A stretch of 25,100 bases of DNA from CAZNHL01 sp964572965 (GCA_964572965.1 CAZNHL010000065.1:1-25100); one strand, 5' to 3'. Shown: positions 6,943 to 15,622, counted from the stretch's first letter. The notes: generated by a model not told the origin, from the sequence alone. Made by a program: numbers and translations.

Positions 6943-8235
6943 ATGGCGGTAGATGTATTGTTAGGGTTGCAGTGGGGAGATGAAGGAAAAGGTAAAGTTG
7001 TTGACTTTATCGCACCGAAATATGATGTGGTAGCACGATTTCAGGGCGGTCCCAATGCAGGTCATACACTAGAATTTGATGGTCACAAAGTGGTATTGCA
7101 CCAGGTTCCGTCAGGGATCTTCCACGATAATATCAAAAATATTATCGGTAACGGTGTAGTATTGGATGTAGTGACTTTGAAAAACAAAGAATTTGTTGAT
7201 CTGAAACCATTCAATATCAATTACAGCAAAAACCTTTTCATTTCTAAAAAAGCACAATTGATCCTGCCATCTCACAGATTGCTTGATCAGGCTTATGAAC
7301 TGGCTAAAGGTGATGCTAAAATCGGTTCGACATTAAAAGGTATCGGCCCGACTTATTCTGATAAAATTGGTCGTCAGGGTTTAAGAGTAGGCGACTTACT
7401 TGCTGCTGACTTCAAATTGAGATATAACCGTTTGCTGGACAACCACAAACGTACATTAGAACTTCACAAGTTTGATTACACAGCAGAATTGCTTGCTCAG
7501 GAAGAGAAATTCTTTGATGCAATCGAATTCGTTCGTGGACTGAACCTTGTTGATTCAGAATATTTCATGAATGAAGCAATTACTGCAAACAAGACTATTC
7601 TTGCAGAAGGTGCTCAGGGTTCATTGCTGGATATCGATTTCGGTACTTATCCATTCGTTACTTCATCAAATACTTCAACAGCAGGTGCTTGCACAGGCTT
7701 GGGTATTTCACCACAAAGAATTGGTGAAGTTTTGGGTATCTTCAAAGCATATTGTACACGTGTAGGCAGCGGTCCTTTCCCGTCTGAGTTGTTTGACGCT
7801 GATGGTCAGAAGATCCGTGATATCGGTCGTGAATATGGTTCAACAACAGGCCGTCCGCGTCGTTGTGGCTGGATAGACCTTCCTGCTTTACGTTATGCAA
7901 TCATGATCAATGGCGTTACTCAAATGCTGATGATGAAAGCCGACGTATTAAATGACTTCGAAGAAATCAAGGTTTGTACACACTATAAACTTTCTGATGG
8001 TACTGTTACAGACCAACTGCCTTATGACCTGGTAAACGAGAAAATCGAGCCGGTTTATAAGACTTTCAAAGGCTGGAACAGAGACCTTACCGGTATGACA
8101 GACTTCAATGCAATTCCAAAAGAATTGTCAGAATACGTTGCTTACCTTGAAAAAGAACTGAACGTTCCGATCAACCTTATTTCAGTAGGGCCTGATCGTA
8201 CACAAACAATTGCAAAAAACTTAGTACTGGCATAG
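6943..8235 (+). CDS. purA: Adenylosuccinate synthetase PurA
   Basis: 430 residues, the normal size for PurA, which joins IMP and aspartate using GTP in the first committed step of AMP synthesis. The N-terminus carries the GTP-binding loop WGDEGKGK (11-18) with catalytic Asp13, then NAGHTL with His41. Later come TLKGIGPTYSDK, GAQGSLLDID and STTGRPRRCGWIDL, which are typical IMP- and GTP-site segments. The gene begins nine bases after the STAS gene, in the same operon. ppGpp is a known inhibitor of the E. coli enzyme, and spoT lies just upstream, though behind a separate promoter. The 169-base spacer after the stop contains palindromic element B. Confidence 0.98.
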   Translation: MAVDVLLGLQWGDEGKGKVVDFIAPKYDVVARFQGGPNAGHTLEFDGHKVVLHQVPSGIFHDNIKNIIGNGVVLDVVTLKNKEFVDLKPFNINYSKNLFISKKAQLILPSHRLLDQAYELAKGDAKIGSTLKGIGPTYSDKIGRQGLRVGDLLAADFKLRYNRLLDNHKRTLELHKFDYTAELLAQEEKFFDAIEFVRGLNLVDSEYFMNEAITANKTILAEGAQGSLLDIDFGTYPFVTSSNTSTAGACTGLGISPQRIGEVLGIFKAYCTRVGSGPFPSELFDADGQKIRDIGREYGSTTGRPRRCGWIDLPALRYAIMINGVTQMLMMKADVLNDFEEIKVCTHYKLSDGTVTDQLPYDLVNEKIEPVYKTFKGWNRDLTGMTDFNAIPKELSEYVAYLEKELNVPINLISVGPDRTQTIAKNLVLA

Positions 8236-8244
8236 TATTTTTGT

Positions 8245-8396
8245 TGTTAGTTGATGGTTGTTAGGTGACAGTATTTGAAGATTATAAGATTCTAAAATTA
8301 AGGTTTGCATGCATGATATTTGTGAGCAACTTACCAAAATCTTACAATTTTTAAATCTTTCAATGAGTTCTGACAACTAACAACCCAAACCTAACA
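8245..8396. repeat. Palindromic intergenic element B with heptamer arms
   Basis: Outer arms at 8245-8271 and 8370-8396 are inverted repeats with 21 of 27 matches by eye. Inner arms at 8278-8302 and 8335-8359 continue the symmetry with about 18 of 25 matches, so most of the 152 bases form one imperfect palindrome. The left arm shows a 7-base period of TTGTTAG-like words; the right arm has CTGACAA, CTAACAA, CCCAAAC, CTAACAC in register. It fills most of the purA-holA spacer and ends eight bases before the holA ATG. Confidence 0.8.
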
Positions 8397-8404
8397 CCTG
8401 AACA

Positions 8405-9427
8405 ATGGCTCATACTCCGGAAACGGTTCTTCAAGACCTGAAACAAAATAAGTACGCTCCGGTGTACTTTTTGCAGGGTGAAGAACCGTTTTTTATTGAT
8501 AAAATTTCAGATTTCATTGAACAGAATGCCCTTGATGAAGCAGCAAAAGGCTTTAATCAGGTAGTGATGTATGGAAAAGATGCCAATTTGCCGGCAGTCA
8601 TGAACAATGCCAAGCGTTACCCGATGATGTCGGAACGACAGGTTGTGATTGTGAAAGAAGCCCAGGAACTGGATAATCTTGAGAAAGACCAGAACGCCAA
8701 AATGCTGGAAGCTTATGTGAAAAATCCATTGCCTTCCACAGTACTCGTTTTTGCTTATAAAGGAAAAACTTTGGACGGACGTAAGGCTCTGGCAAAAATT
8801 ATTGACAAGCATGCCATTCTTGTTACCACCAAAAAGATTTACGATAATCAGGTTCCTGACTGGATTAATTCTATGGTAGCCGGTAAAGGTTATAAGATCA
8901 ACCCGAAGGCAGCAGCCATGCTGAATGAGTTTGTCGGTGCAAACCTGAGCAGGCTGGAAAATGAAACGGATAAAGTAATCATTAACCTCAAAGCAGGAGA
9001 GACGATCACCGAAGATCTTGTAAGTAAGTATGTAGGTGTAAGTAAAGAATACAATGTTTTTGAATTGCAAAAAGCGTTGGGAATGCGTAATTCTGAGCTG
9101 TGTTTCAAAATCGTATTCTATTTTGAAGCTAACCCGAAGAATAACCCGATTCAGCAGATAATTACCTTATTGTTCCAGTTTTATAATAAAGTGTTACTTG
9201 TTCACGCTTCTCCGCAAAAAGACGAGCGTACTATTGCCGCTTTGCTGGGCGTAAACCCTTTCTTTGTGAAAGATTATATGCTGGCAGCCCGCAATTATAA
9301 TATCGACAAAACCATCTCTATCATCCATTTTTTACGAGAAGCCGATTTGCTTTCAAAAGGCGTAGGGGCTACCGGAGTTTCTGAAGGAGAAATTCTCAAA
9401 GAGTTGATGTTCAAGATTCTGAGGTAA
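8405..9427 (+). CDS. holA: DNA polymerase III delta subunit HolA
   Basis: A 340-residue clamp-loader delta subunit, which opens the sliding clamp during replication. The N-terminal domain has the family pattern YAPVYFLQGEEPFFIDKI (17-34). This is followed by RYPMMSERQVVIVKEAQEL, PSTVLVFAYKGKTLDGRK and the central segment GANLSRLENETDKVIINL. The C-terminal collar region includes SVHR-region-like YNVFELQKALG and NPFFVKDYMLAARNY. Length and order fit the Bacteroidota form. The ATG at 8405 lies directly behind element B with no Shine-Dalgarno sequence. A short GAGG/CCTC hairpin with five T surrounds the stop codon and may end transcription. Confidence 0.93.
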   Translation: MAHTPETVLQDLKQNKYAPVYFLQGEEPFFIDKISDFIEQNALDEAAKGFNQVVMYGKDANLPAVMNNAKRYPMMSERQVVIVKEAQELDNLEKDQNAKMLEAYVKNPLPSTVLVFAYKGKTLDGRKALAKIIDKHAILVTTKKIYDNQVPDWINSMVAGKGYKINPKAAAMLNEFVGANLSRLENETDKVIINLKAGETITEDLVSKYVGVSKEYNVFELQKALGMRNSELCFKIVFYFEANPKNNPIQQIITLLFQFYNKVLLVHASPQKDERTIAALLGVNPFFVKDYMLAARNYNIDKTISIIHFLREADLLSKGVGATGVSEGEILKELMFKILR

Positions 9428-9505
9428 TCCTCTTTTTGTATTATCTGTTTATTGAGTATACGTTTCATTGAACCTTACCTGATTTGTTTAACCAGAGATT
9501 CTAAA

Positions 9506-9622
9506 TTTTTCCCGCTAGTTTCGCTGATAGTACAGATTTTATTGATTGTTAAATTTTCAGGGTTTGCAGAACTGGAGTTTTAAATCCTAATCTGCGAAAT
9601 TTTGCGTTATCTGCGGGAAAAA
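9506..9622. repeat. Palindromic intergenic element C with CGCAGAT-type arms
   Basis: The left arm (9506-9538) and right arm (9589-9622) are imperfect inverted repeats. Both outer ends are the same ten bases, TTTTTCCCGC and its complement, and both inner ends are CAGATT/AATCTG. The arms repeat a CGC-plus-AT-rich word every 9 or 10 bases. It lies between the converging holA and the minus-strand membrane-protein gene. It has the same architecture as elements A and B but a different word. Confidence 0.7.
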
Positions 9623-9652
9623 GACAAGAAGGTTCGTAGAAGCGGATAGTCA

Positions 9653-10198
9653 TTATCTGTTTTGATGAAAAGGACTATTTAAGTCTTTCGTTGTCCATGA
9701 TGTTGTGTTTTCAAGATAAATAAGAAAGCTAAAGAGCCCGGATATGTGTTTGTGTACTTTCGCAGATTTACCATCTCCTGTAATAGTGATATAGCCGGTA
9801 AAAGAATTGTTTTTAACATTTTTTACTTCGGTCCAGTTAAATGAAACACTTTTCCCTTTCCAGTTAGTCAACGTAAAGTGTTCGAGGTCAAATGCTACTT
9901 TGTGGTTTTTATACAAAAGGACAAAAGGAATACCTACAGCAGCAAAAATCAGTGCCATAAGGCCACATGCAATTGCTCCATCTATTTCCTGAATAAGCAT
10001 GCCACTGACAATAATAAAGAATGCAGAGATACAAAGACTGGCAATGCCCAGAATTAAATACATCAGATTCATTTTTATGACATAGCTTTCCCTGCCTTTT
10101 GTCAGAATAGATTTATTGGATGCGTTATTCATTGCGCTGACCACAAATACTACTAGAGCGCCAATTAATCCATAGGTAATAGTACTGATAAGATCCAT
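9653..10198 (-). CDS. Small membrane protein with a PH-like C-terminal domain
   Basis: A 181-residue protein I cannot assign to a named family. Three hydrophobic segments lie at about residues 4-21, 43-68 and 73-96. They are followed by a soluble beta-rich part of about 75 residues (VAFDLEHFTLTNWKGKSVSFNWTE onwards, shortened here), whose pattern of short strands and a Trp before a Glu recalls bacterial PH-like domains of membrane proteins. The ATG at 10198 starts the first membrane segment at once. It lies 27 bases downstream of actP on the same strand, so it may be the last gene of that operon. A link to acetate uptake is unproven. Confidence 0.6.
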   Translation of the reverse strand: MDLISTITYGLIGALVVFVVSAMNNASNKSILTKGRESYVIKMNLMYLILGIASLCISAFFIIVSGMLIQEIDGAIACGLMALIFAAVGIPFVLLYKNHKVAFDLEHFTLTNWKGKSVSFNWTEVKNVKNNSFTGYITITGDGKSAKVHKHISGLFSFLIYLENTTSWTTKDLNSPFHQNR

Positions 10199-10225
10199 TC
10201 TTGTGTGTTTTTGAGTTTGTCAATT

Positions 10226-11788
10226 TTATTCCGAGCCTACACCCAGATAAGTTCTCAGTTTTTCAGACTCAAATTTAGCAGCAGCTTCAGGTTCTTTTTC
10301 TAATAAAGAAACAACAAAACCTGTAGCAAAGGCCGCTGTCATTGAAACCAGCGCCGGGTTTTTGAGCGGGAAAATAGCTTCTTCGTTTTTGAAAATATCA
10401 ACCCATACAGTCGGGCTAAGAATAATAAGTATCACAGCCAGTATCGCGCCTACACTAATGCTCAGATAAGCCCCTCTGGTTGTAAACCTTTTCCAGAGAA
10501 TAGACATCAGCAAAGCCGGGAAATTGGCGCTTGCAGCAACAGCAAATGCAAGGCCTACCATGAATGCAACATTCTGCCCTTTGAAAATTAAGCCTAGTAA
10601 AATTGAAAGAATTCCTAAGCCTATGGTGGCTGCCTTAGCTACATTAACTTCGCCTTTTTCATCAGAAACACCTTTCTTTAGAACGTTTACATAAAGGTCG
10701 TGAGAGAGGGTAGATGCCCCGGAAAGCGTAAGGCCGGCTACTACAGCAAGGATTGTCGCAAAAGCCACAGCAGCTATAAAACCCAGGAATGCAGTTCCGC
10801 CTGTTGCTTCTGCCAGTAACAATGCCGCCATGTTACCGCCTTTATCACCCACTGTGCCTGTTTGGCCTGTAATAAGATCCTGACCGACAATCACCATTGC
10901 TCCGAAACCAATAATGAAAGTAAGAATGTAGAAATAGCCGATAAGCCCCGTTGCTACAAAAACAGATTTTCGGGCTTCCTGTGCATTAGGAACAGTATAA
11001 AACCGCATCAGGATATGTGGTAAACCAGCAGTTCCCAGCATTAGCGCCAGGCCGAGCGAGAGTGCATCCCATGGGTTCGAAATATAGCCGCCTGGCGAAA
11101 GCACCTTTTCTCCATATTGAGCGGCTGCAGCTTCAAAGAGGTTGATAGGCGAATAATTGAAACGCGATAAAGTCAGGATAACGATAACAGTAGCCCCACC
11201 CAATAAAAGAATTGCTTTGATAATCTGCACCCAGGTAGTTGCCAGCATACCACCGAATAAAACATAGCAGGTCATTACCAGGCCTACAATTACAATGGCA
11301 AATTCATAAGGAAGGTTAAAAAGAGTTTTGATAAGTCCTCCGGCACCAACCATTTGAGCAATCAGATAGAAGATAATGGTCATTAAAGAACCGGATGCAG
11401 CCGCAATGCGGACAGGACGTTGTTTAAGGCGATAAGCTACGACATCAGCAAAAGTATATTTGCCAAGATTGCGCAAAGGTTCGACAATAAGGAACATAAT
11501 TAATGGCCAGCCAACAAGGAAGCCTATCGAATAAATAAGACCATCATAACCTTTAGTTGCCACCATACCTGCAATACCAAGGAAAGAAGCTGCACTCATA
11601 TAATCGCCTGCCAGCGCAAGACCATTTTGTACACCGGAAATACTTCTTCCGGCGGCATAAAACTCAGAGGTTGTATTTGTCCGGCGGGCTGCCCAATAAG
11701 TAATGCCTAATGTAATTGCAACAAAAACAAAAAATATAATAATAGCCAAAGGGTTGCTTTGGCCAAGGGTGGTTTCGAACTTCTCCAT
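10226..11788 (-). CDS. actP: Cation/acetate symporter ActP
   Basis: A 520-residue sodium:solute symporter of the SSS family with about 13 membrane segments. ActP-like features include ITYWAARRTNTTSEFYAAGR (28-47), NGLALAGDYMSAASFLGIAG, KYTFADVVAYRLKQRPVR and GTAGLPHILMRFYTV. Proteins of this type import acetate, glycolate and similar small monocarboxylates with a cation. Its ATG overlaps the stop of the upstream DUF485 gene by one base (TAATG), the usual arrangement of the yjcH-actP pair. No acetyl-CoA synthetase gene is in view, so the exact substrate is inferred from family and partner only. Confidence 0.93.
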   Translation of the reverse strand: MEKFETTLGQSNPLAIIIFFVFVAITLGITYWAARRTNTTSEFYAAGRSISGVQNGLALAGDYMSAASFLGIAGMVATKGYDGLIYSIGFLVGWPLIMFLIVEPLRNLGKYTFADVVAYRLKQRPVRIAAASGSLMTIIFYLIAQMVGAGGLIKTLFNLPYEFAIVIVGLVMTCYVLFGGMLATTWVQIIKAILLLGGATVIVILTLSRFNYSPINLFEAAAAQYGEKVLSPGGYISNPWDALSLGLALMLGTAGLPHILMRFYTVPNAQEARKSVFVATGLIGYFYILTFIIGFGAMVIVGQDLITGQTGTVGDKGGNMAALLLAEATGGTAFLGFIAAVAFATILAVVAGLTLSGASTLSHDLYVNVLKKGVSDEKGEVNVAKAATIGLGILSILLGLIFKGQNVAFMVGLAFAVAASANFPALLMSILWKRFTTRGAYLSISVGAILAVILIILSPTVWVDIFKNEEAIFPLKNPALVSMTAAFATGFVVSLLEKEPEAAAKFESEKLRTYLGVGSE

Positions 11789-12099
11789 TAGTTTTGCTTA
11801 TTAGCGGATTTTACTTTTTCTGTTAACTCGTTTACTTTTTCGTCATAAGAACTGTTAGCCCATTTTACATAAATCCCTGTCATGATCCAGGCAAAAATGA
11901 TAATACCAAGGCCAAGAGCAATTCCTAATGTCAGTCCTGATGCTATTTTTTGAGCGAAAAACTCTTTTCTGAAAGCAATGGTCAGTAAAAAACCGAAGTA
12001 AACTAAAAGCATAATAGCTGCCATAGCAAGCGAAAACGTCCATCGCTTTTTAACTAAAGATTTGAATTCATTTGATTCAAGGACAGAATGTGGTGTCAT
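11788..12099 (-). CDS. DUF485 membrane protein (YjcH-like partner of ActP)
   Basis: A 103-residue protein with two membrane helices, at about residues 20-42 and 55-80, between a charged N-terminus (ESNEFKSLVKKRWTFSL) and a charged C-terminal tail (YDEKVNELTEKVK). Size, topology and the IYVKWANSSYDEKV ending are typical of DUF485 proteins, which are nearly always found just upstream of an acetate-type symporter. Here the stop codon overlaps the actP start, so the two are translated together. The molecular role of DUF485 is not established. A TAGGTTTG -7 box lies 17 bases upstream. Confidence 0.9.
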   Translation of the reverse strand: MTPHSVLESNEFKSLVKKRWTFSLAMAAIMLLVYFGFLLTIAFRKEFFAQKIASGLTLGIALGLGIIIFAWIMTGIYVKWANSSYDEKVNELTEKVKSANKQN

Positions 12100-12115
12100 A
12101 AAAGTATGCGTTAAT

Positions 12116-12123
12116 CAAACCTA
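12116..12123 (-). promoter_or_regulatory. Putative -7 element of the DUF485-actP operon
   Basis: Read on the minus strand this is TAGGTTTG, an exact TAnnTTTG match, 16 bases before the DUF485 ATG. No TTTG lies at the ideal -33 spacing. Confidence 0.5.
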
Positions 12124-12267
12124 AAGTAGTTGTATTAAAACAGATATGCAACAGTTTAAAAAGGAGGAACTAAATGGAATTATTTTAGAGTAGCATTGGT
12201 TTAAAGAAGATGTTCGCAACAGATTCAGAATATTTTTTAATTATATAAAGAATTAGTTAAGGATTAT

Positions 12268-12275
12268 TATATTTG
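12268..12275 (+). promoter_or_regulatory. Putative -7 element of the YceI-family gene
   Basis: TATATTTG matches TAnnTTTG and lies 49 bases before the ATG in an otherwise very AT-rich leader. A clean -33 TTTG is missing. Confidence 0.5.
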
Positions 12276-12324
12276 TTGTGTAATTCTATAGGAAATATAT
12301 TTTTAAATTTAATTTTATTATAAA

Positions 12325-12918
12325 ATGAAAAAGTTTTTAGCATCAGCAGTTCTATTGTCTTCAATAGCATTAGTTTCTTTTAAAGGAGGAAACGCAGCCA
12401 CATACAAAGTTGATTCTCAGAAAAGTAAATTGGTTTGGACGGGCCAGAAAGTAACCGGTGATCATAAAGGTACTATTCCATTGGAATCCGGTTCTTTGAT
12501 TATATCTGATAAGAAATTGACAGGTGGTAGTTTTGAATTGAACGTAGCTGGCCTAACCGTTACGGATATTGCCGATAAAGATGGCAATGCAAAATTAGTC
12601 GGACATTTGAAAAATGATGATTTCTTTTCTACAGACAAATTTCCTAAAGCAAAATTTGTAATTACTTCTGTTGCCGGTAAAGGAGGGGATAATTATGATG
12701 TAAATGGTAACCTTACTATCAAAGGAATCACTAATCCAATCAGCTTTCCTGCTGTTGTGAAAGTTAATGGTAATACTTTAACTGCATCAGGGAAAATTAC
12801 TGTGAACAGAACTAAATATGATATCAAGTTTAAGTCTGCCAGCTTCTTTGAAAACTTAGGCGATAAAGCAATTTATGATGATTTTATCCTTGACGTGAAC
12901 CTTGTTGCTGCTATTTAA
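12325..12918 (+). CDS. Secreted YceI-family protein
   Basis: A 197-residue protein with a signal peptide (MKKFLASAVLLSSIALVSF, likely cut near residue 24 before ATYKVD). The rest is a YceI lipocalin-like beta-barrel: YKVDSQKSKLVWTGQKVTG, then GSLIISDKKLTGGSFEL, HLKNDDFFSTDKFPKAKF and KGITNPISFPAVV. YceI proteins bind long isoprenoid-like lipids in the periplasm. In Bacteroidota they are common and their ligands mostly unknown. The gene stands alone, with its own promoter box and a strong terminator after the stop. Confidence 0.93.
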   Translation: MKKFLASAVLLSSIALVSFKGGNAATYKVDSQKSKLVWTGQKVTGDHKGTIPLESGSLIISDKKLTGGSFELNVAGLTVTDIADKDGNAKLVGHLKNDDFFSTDKFPKAKFVITSVAGKGGDNYDVNGNLTIKGITNPISFPAVVKVNGNTLTASGKITVNRTKYDIKFKSASFFENLGDKAIYDDFILDVNLVAAI

Positions 12919-12940
12919 GTAAGACTTGACTAAACGGGAT

Positions 12941-12980
12941 ACAGAAAGGCCATACATTGTATGGCCTTTCTGTGTTTTAC
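12941..12980 (+). terminator. Strong intrinsic terminator after the YceI gene
   Basis: A perfect 15-bp stem (ACAGAAAGGCCATAC and its complement) around a 3-base ATT loop, at 12941-12973, followed by GTTTTA. It ends the monocistronic YceI transcript before the histidine kinase gene. Confidence 0.85.
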
Positions 12981-13043
12981 GGTGTATTTTTATTAAATTG
13001 TATTAGTCAGTAGAATAGCCCATTTATTCAATTTTTCAATTTG

Positions 13044-15599
13044 ATGAAGCAGACCGCGGTTCAGTTTAAAATTATTATAGTTTTCTTATTTGCAGTAGTA
13101 GGGATTTTTTTTGCTGGTGGTATTGCCTGGAATAGCCTTAACCACATGCTTGATAAGATTGACGGGCTGGCCAGACCAAATCCTAAATTGAGGCTTATCA
13201 ATAATATCAATAATGAGATTTTTCACCTTAATCAGGTTTATAGAAGTTATAGTTTTTATAATTCAGAGGAAGGGTTTGAGCAACAGCAACTTATTATAGA
13301 TAGAATTAAGCAGAAAGTAGATTCTGTACAGCAAATGGATGCTGGTGAGCTGAACTCTAATGCAACGCTGTCCGATATAAAAAAGCAATTGGATGAGATT
13401 GAAATAGGTACTATAGATCTGATAGAAGCCCGGAAAAAGAATAATGTGAGAACTGCCAGTTCAAAAATAATCAGGGAGCTGTCTCTTCAGCTCAACTCAC
13501 ACAAAAAACCGGATTCATCCTATATAATTAAAAAGAAAACATCAGAAGTGCGGGTTTCCAATTACACACTTCAACGGATAGACTCTCTTGCCAATACCCA
13601 GGATCCGGGTAATAGAAGTGTATTTAAGAAATTAGCCAGTTTTTTCAGAAAAAAAACACCCAAACCTACAGGTAATGAAGTCGTTTATCAGCCTTTACAA
13701 CAGGTGGATACTGTGATAAAGTCTTCAGTAGATTCGATAAATGTATTCACGAATGCGGAAATGATTTATTCTTTGCAGGATTATCTGCGGGAGTTATATA
13801 AAGCCGAAATTGAATCTATAAGAAGCTTCAATGAAATAGAAAAAAAGATACAGAGCAAAAATGCAGAATTGCTGGATTCTATAAGTGAACTGCTGGCAAG
13901 AGTGCGTAAGGAGAACCAGGAGAAAAAGGCTAAGATGATTGATGAAGCTTATGTGGCTTCCGAATATTTTAATAGAGTATTGTCCTTTATTATTGTCTTT
14001 TTTGTAGCTATAGGTTTGGTAATGCTATACCTGTTATTGCGTGATATCCGGCGTATGCGCTACTATCAGAATCAGCTTGAATTAGAGAAAGAAAAAGCTC
14101 AGAATGTAGCAAAAGCAAGACAGGAATTTCTTGCCTCTATGAGCCATGAAATAAGGTCTCCTCTGACATCTATCATAGGCTATTCTGATTTACTTGATGA
14201 TAACAGTGAGTATCCGCAGGTAATAAAGAACATGTCAGAACACCTTCTGAAGATTGTGAATGAGGTATTGGATATCGCCAAAATTGACGCTGGTATTATT
14301 GAGATAAGAAAAGAACAGGTGAACCTTTTCGATTTCCTTAATAATGTACACTTAGGCTTTCAGCTAAAAATTAACGAGAAAGGCCTGGCAGACATTGTTA
14401 ACATTAAAGTACCGGAAGAGCTTACTGTTTATACAGATTCATATCGTTTGAATCAGATCGTTTATAACCTGCTTCATAATGCCATTAAATTTACTGACAG
14501 CGGATCTGTTACTTTTAAAGCAGTAACTACAGATGTCTCTGAAGATGAAGTGATGCTTGTTATCAGTGTACAAGATACTGGCAAGGGGATTCCCAAGATG
14601 GATCAGCAGCGCATTTTTGATAATTACCAGCAGGCCGGTTCTGCGGCTGACAAGCAGAATGGAGTTGGTCTCGGTTTAGGTATTGTAAGAAGGTTGGTGA
14701 CGATGCTTGGTGGAATTATAGAACTGGAAAGTGAACAGGGAAAAGGGTCAACCTTTAAGCTTACTTTTTGGTTGAATCGCAGGCATACATTACCGGAGCT
14801 TGTTCCTGTGCATGTACTTCATTATTCTCCTGATTTATTTAAAGGGAAAAATATACTTGTGGTTGATGACGATGTATGGATTCTGAAATTAAATAAAATA
14901 ATCTTAGAGTCTGTAGGAGCAACCGTAGTTACAACTCCGAGTCCGTTGAACTCTATCGAAATTATCAGGGAACAGGAATTCGACCTGGCTTTGATTGATA
15001 TTCAAATGGCAGAAATGAGCGGTATTAAGTTAAGGGGAGAATTAAAAGCGATTGATCCGGAACTGAAAATAATAGCATCAACAGCAAATGTATTACTGAC
15101 TAGAGACCAGTCTGTTGAGATGAGAGATTTTAAAGCGATTCTTCATAAACCATTTCATAAGTCTGAGTTAATAGACATAGTTGCTACAAAGCTTGAAATA
15201 ACAGTAAAGTCTGCTGAAATAGTTGAGGAGGCCGATCAAGATAGCGCATTAAATTCTCAGGAAAATCTTCCTTTTGACCTCTCTGATTTTAAGCGCTTTA
15301 CAATGGGGGATGAAGTGCTGATGAAAGAAATTTTGCAGGAGTTTTATAGTGAAAACAAGAATGAATTAGCTAAAGCTGAAAAGTTTTTGAAAGCAGGAGA
15401 CCAACTCGGCCTGGCAGAGATAATTCATAAACTGGTATCCAGGTTTGGACAAATTCAGGTGAAACAGGATGTAGACAATATAAGAACGTCTGAAGTGCTC
15501 TTAAGGGAAAACAAGTATGTAGATATGACTAATTTGTCAATCTTAATTCAGTATTGGAAAAATATCAATGAGGAATTAAAAGTGTTTCTTGGTATATAA
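13044..15599 (+). CDS. Hybrid histidine kinase with receiver and HPt-like domains
   Basis: An 851-residue membrane sensor kinase. TM1 is at about 9-30 and TM2 at about 312-334. Between them lie about 280 residues, largely helical, with no family I recognise. The cytoplasmic part is complete: H-box SMSHEIRSPLTSIIGYSDLL with His368, an N-box region (NQIVYNLLHNAIKF), G-boxes (DTGKGIP and GVGLGLGIV), then a receiver with NILVVDDD, Asp652 in LALIDIQM and Lys in LHKPF. Last comes an HPt-like domain with His795 in EIIHKLVSRFG. The set His-Asp-His implies a phosphorelay. The ATG at 13044 is chosen over the TTG one codon upstream. It faces, tail to tail, an NtrC-type regulator, the obvious phosphate acceptor. 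Confidence 0.92.
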   Translation: MKQTAVQFKIIIVFLFAVVGIFFAGGIAWNSLNHMLDKIDGLARPNPKLRLINNINNEIFHLNQVYRSYSFYNSEEGFEQQQLIIDRIKQKVDSVQQMDAGELNSNATLSDIKKQLDEIEIGTIDLIEARKKNNVRTASSKIIRELSLQLNSHKKPDSSYIIKKKTSEVRVSNYTLQRIDSLANTQDPGNRSVFKKLASFFRKKTPKPTGNEVVYQPLQQVDTVIKSSVDSINVFTNAEMIYSLQDYLRELYKAEIESIRSFNEIEKKIQSKNAELLDSISELLARVRKENQEKKAKMIDEAYVASEYFNRVLSFIIVFFVAIGLVMLYLLLRDIRRMRYYQNQLELEKEKAQNVAKARQEFLASMSHEIRSPLTSIIGYSDLLDDNSEYPQVIKNMSEHLLKIVNEVLDIAKIDAGIIEIRKEQVNLFDFLNNVHLGFQLKINEKGLADIVNIKVPEELTVYTDSYRLNQIVYNLLHNAIKFTDSGSVTFKAVTTDVSEDEVMLVISVQDTGKGIPKMDQQRIFDNYQQAGSAADKQNGVGLGLGIVRRLVTMLGGIIELESEQGKGSTFKLTFWLNRRHTLPELVPVHVLHYSPDLFKGKNILVVDDDVWILKLNKIILESVGATVVTTPSPLNSIEIIREQEFDLALIDIQMAEMSGIKLRGELKAIDPELKIIASTANVLLTRDQSVEMRDFKAILHKPFHKSELIDIVATKLEITVKSAEIVEEADQDSALNSQENLPFDLSDFKRFTMGDEVLMKEILQEFYSENKNELAKAEKFLKAGDQLGLAEIIHKLVSRFGQIQVKQDVDNIRTSEVLLRENKYVDMTNLSILIQYWKNINEELKVFLGI

Positions 15600-15622
15600 C
15601 ATTGAGCTTAAAGCTCAATGTT
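15598..15622. terminator. Shared bidirectional terminator of the two-component gene pair
   Basis: A near-perfect palindrome with 12-base arms (AACATTGAGCTT and its complement) around one central A. It covers the kinase stop codon on the plus strand and the last codons and stop of the regulator on the minus strand. Only eight bases separate the two genes, so the hairpin serves both. Confidence 0.75.

Noticed and set aside
8507..9070. Minus-strand 187-codon ORF inside holA
   Set aside because: Antisense to HolA, with the composition of a shadow frame and no start signal.
12174..12188. AAGGAGGA followed by a 4-codon ORF (MELF)
   Set aside because: The ribosome-site match is good, but four codons cannot be supported as a gene. 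It may be chance in an AT-rich promoter region.
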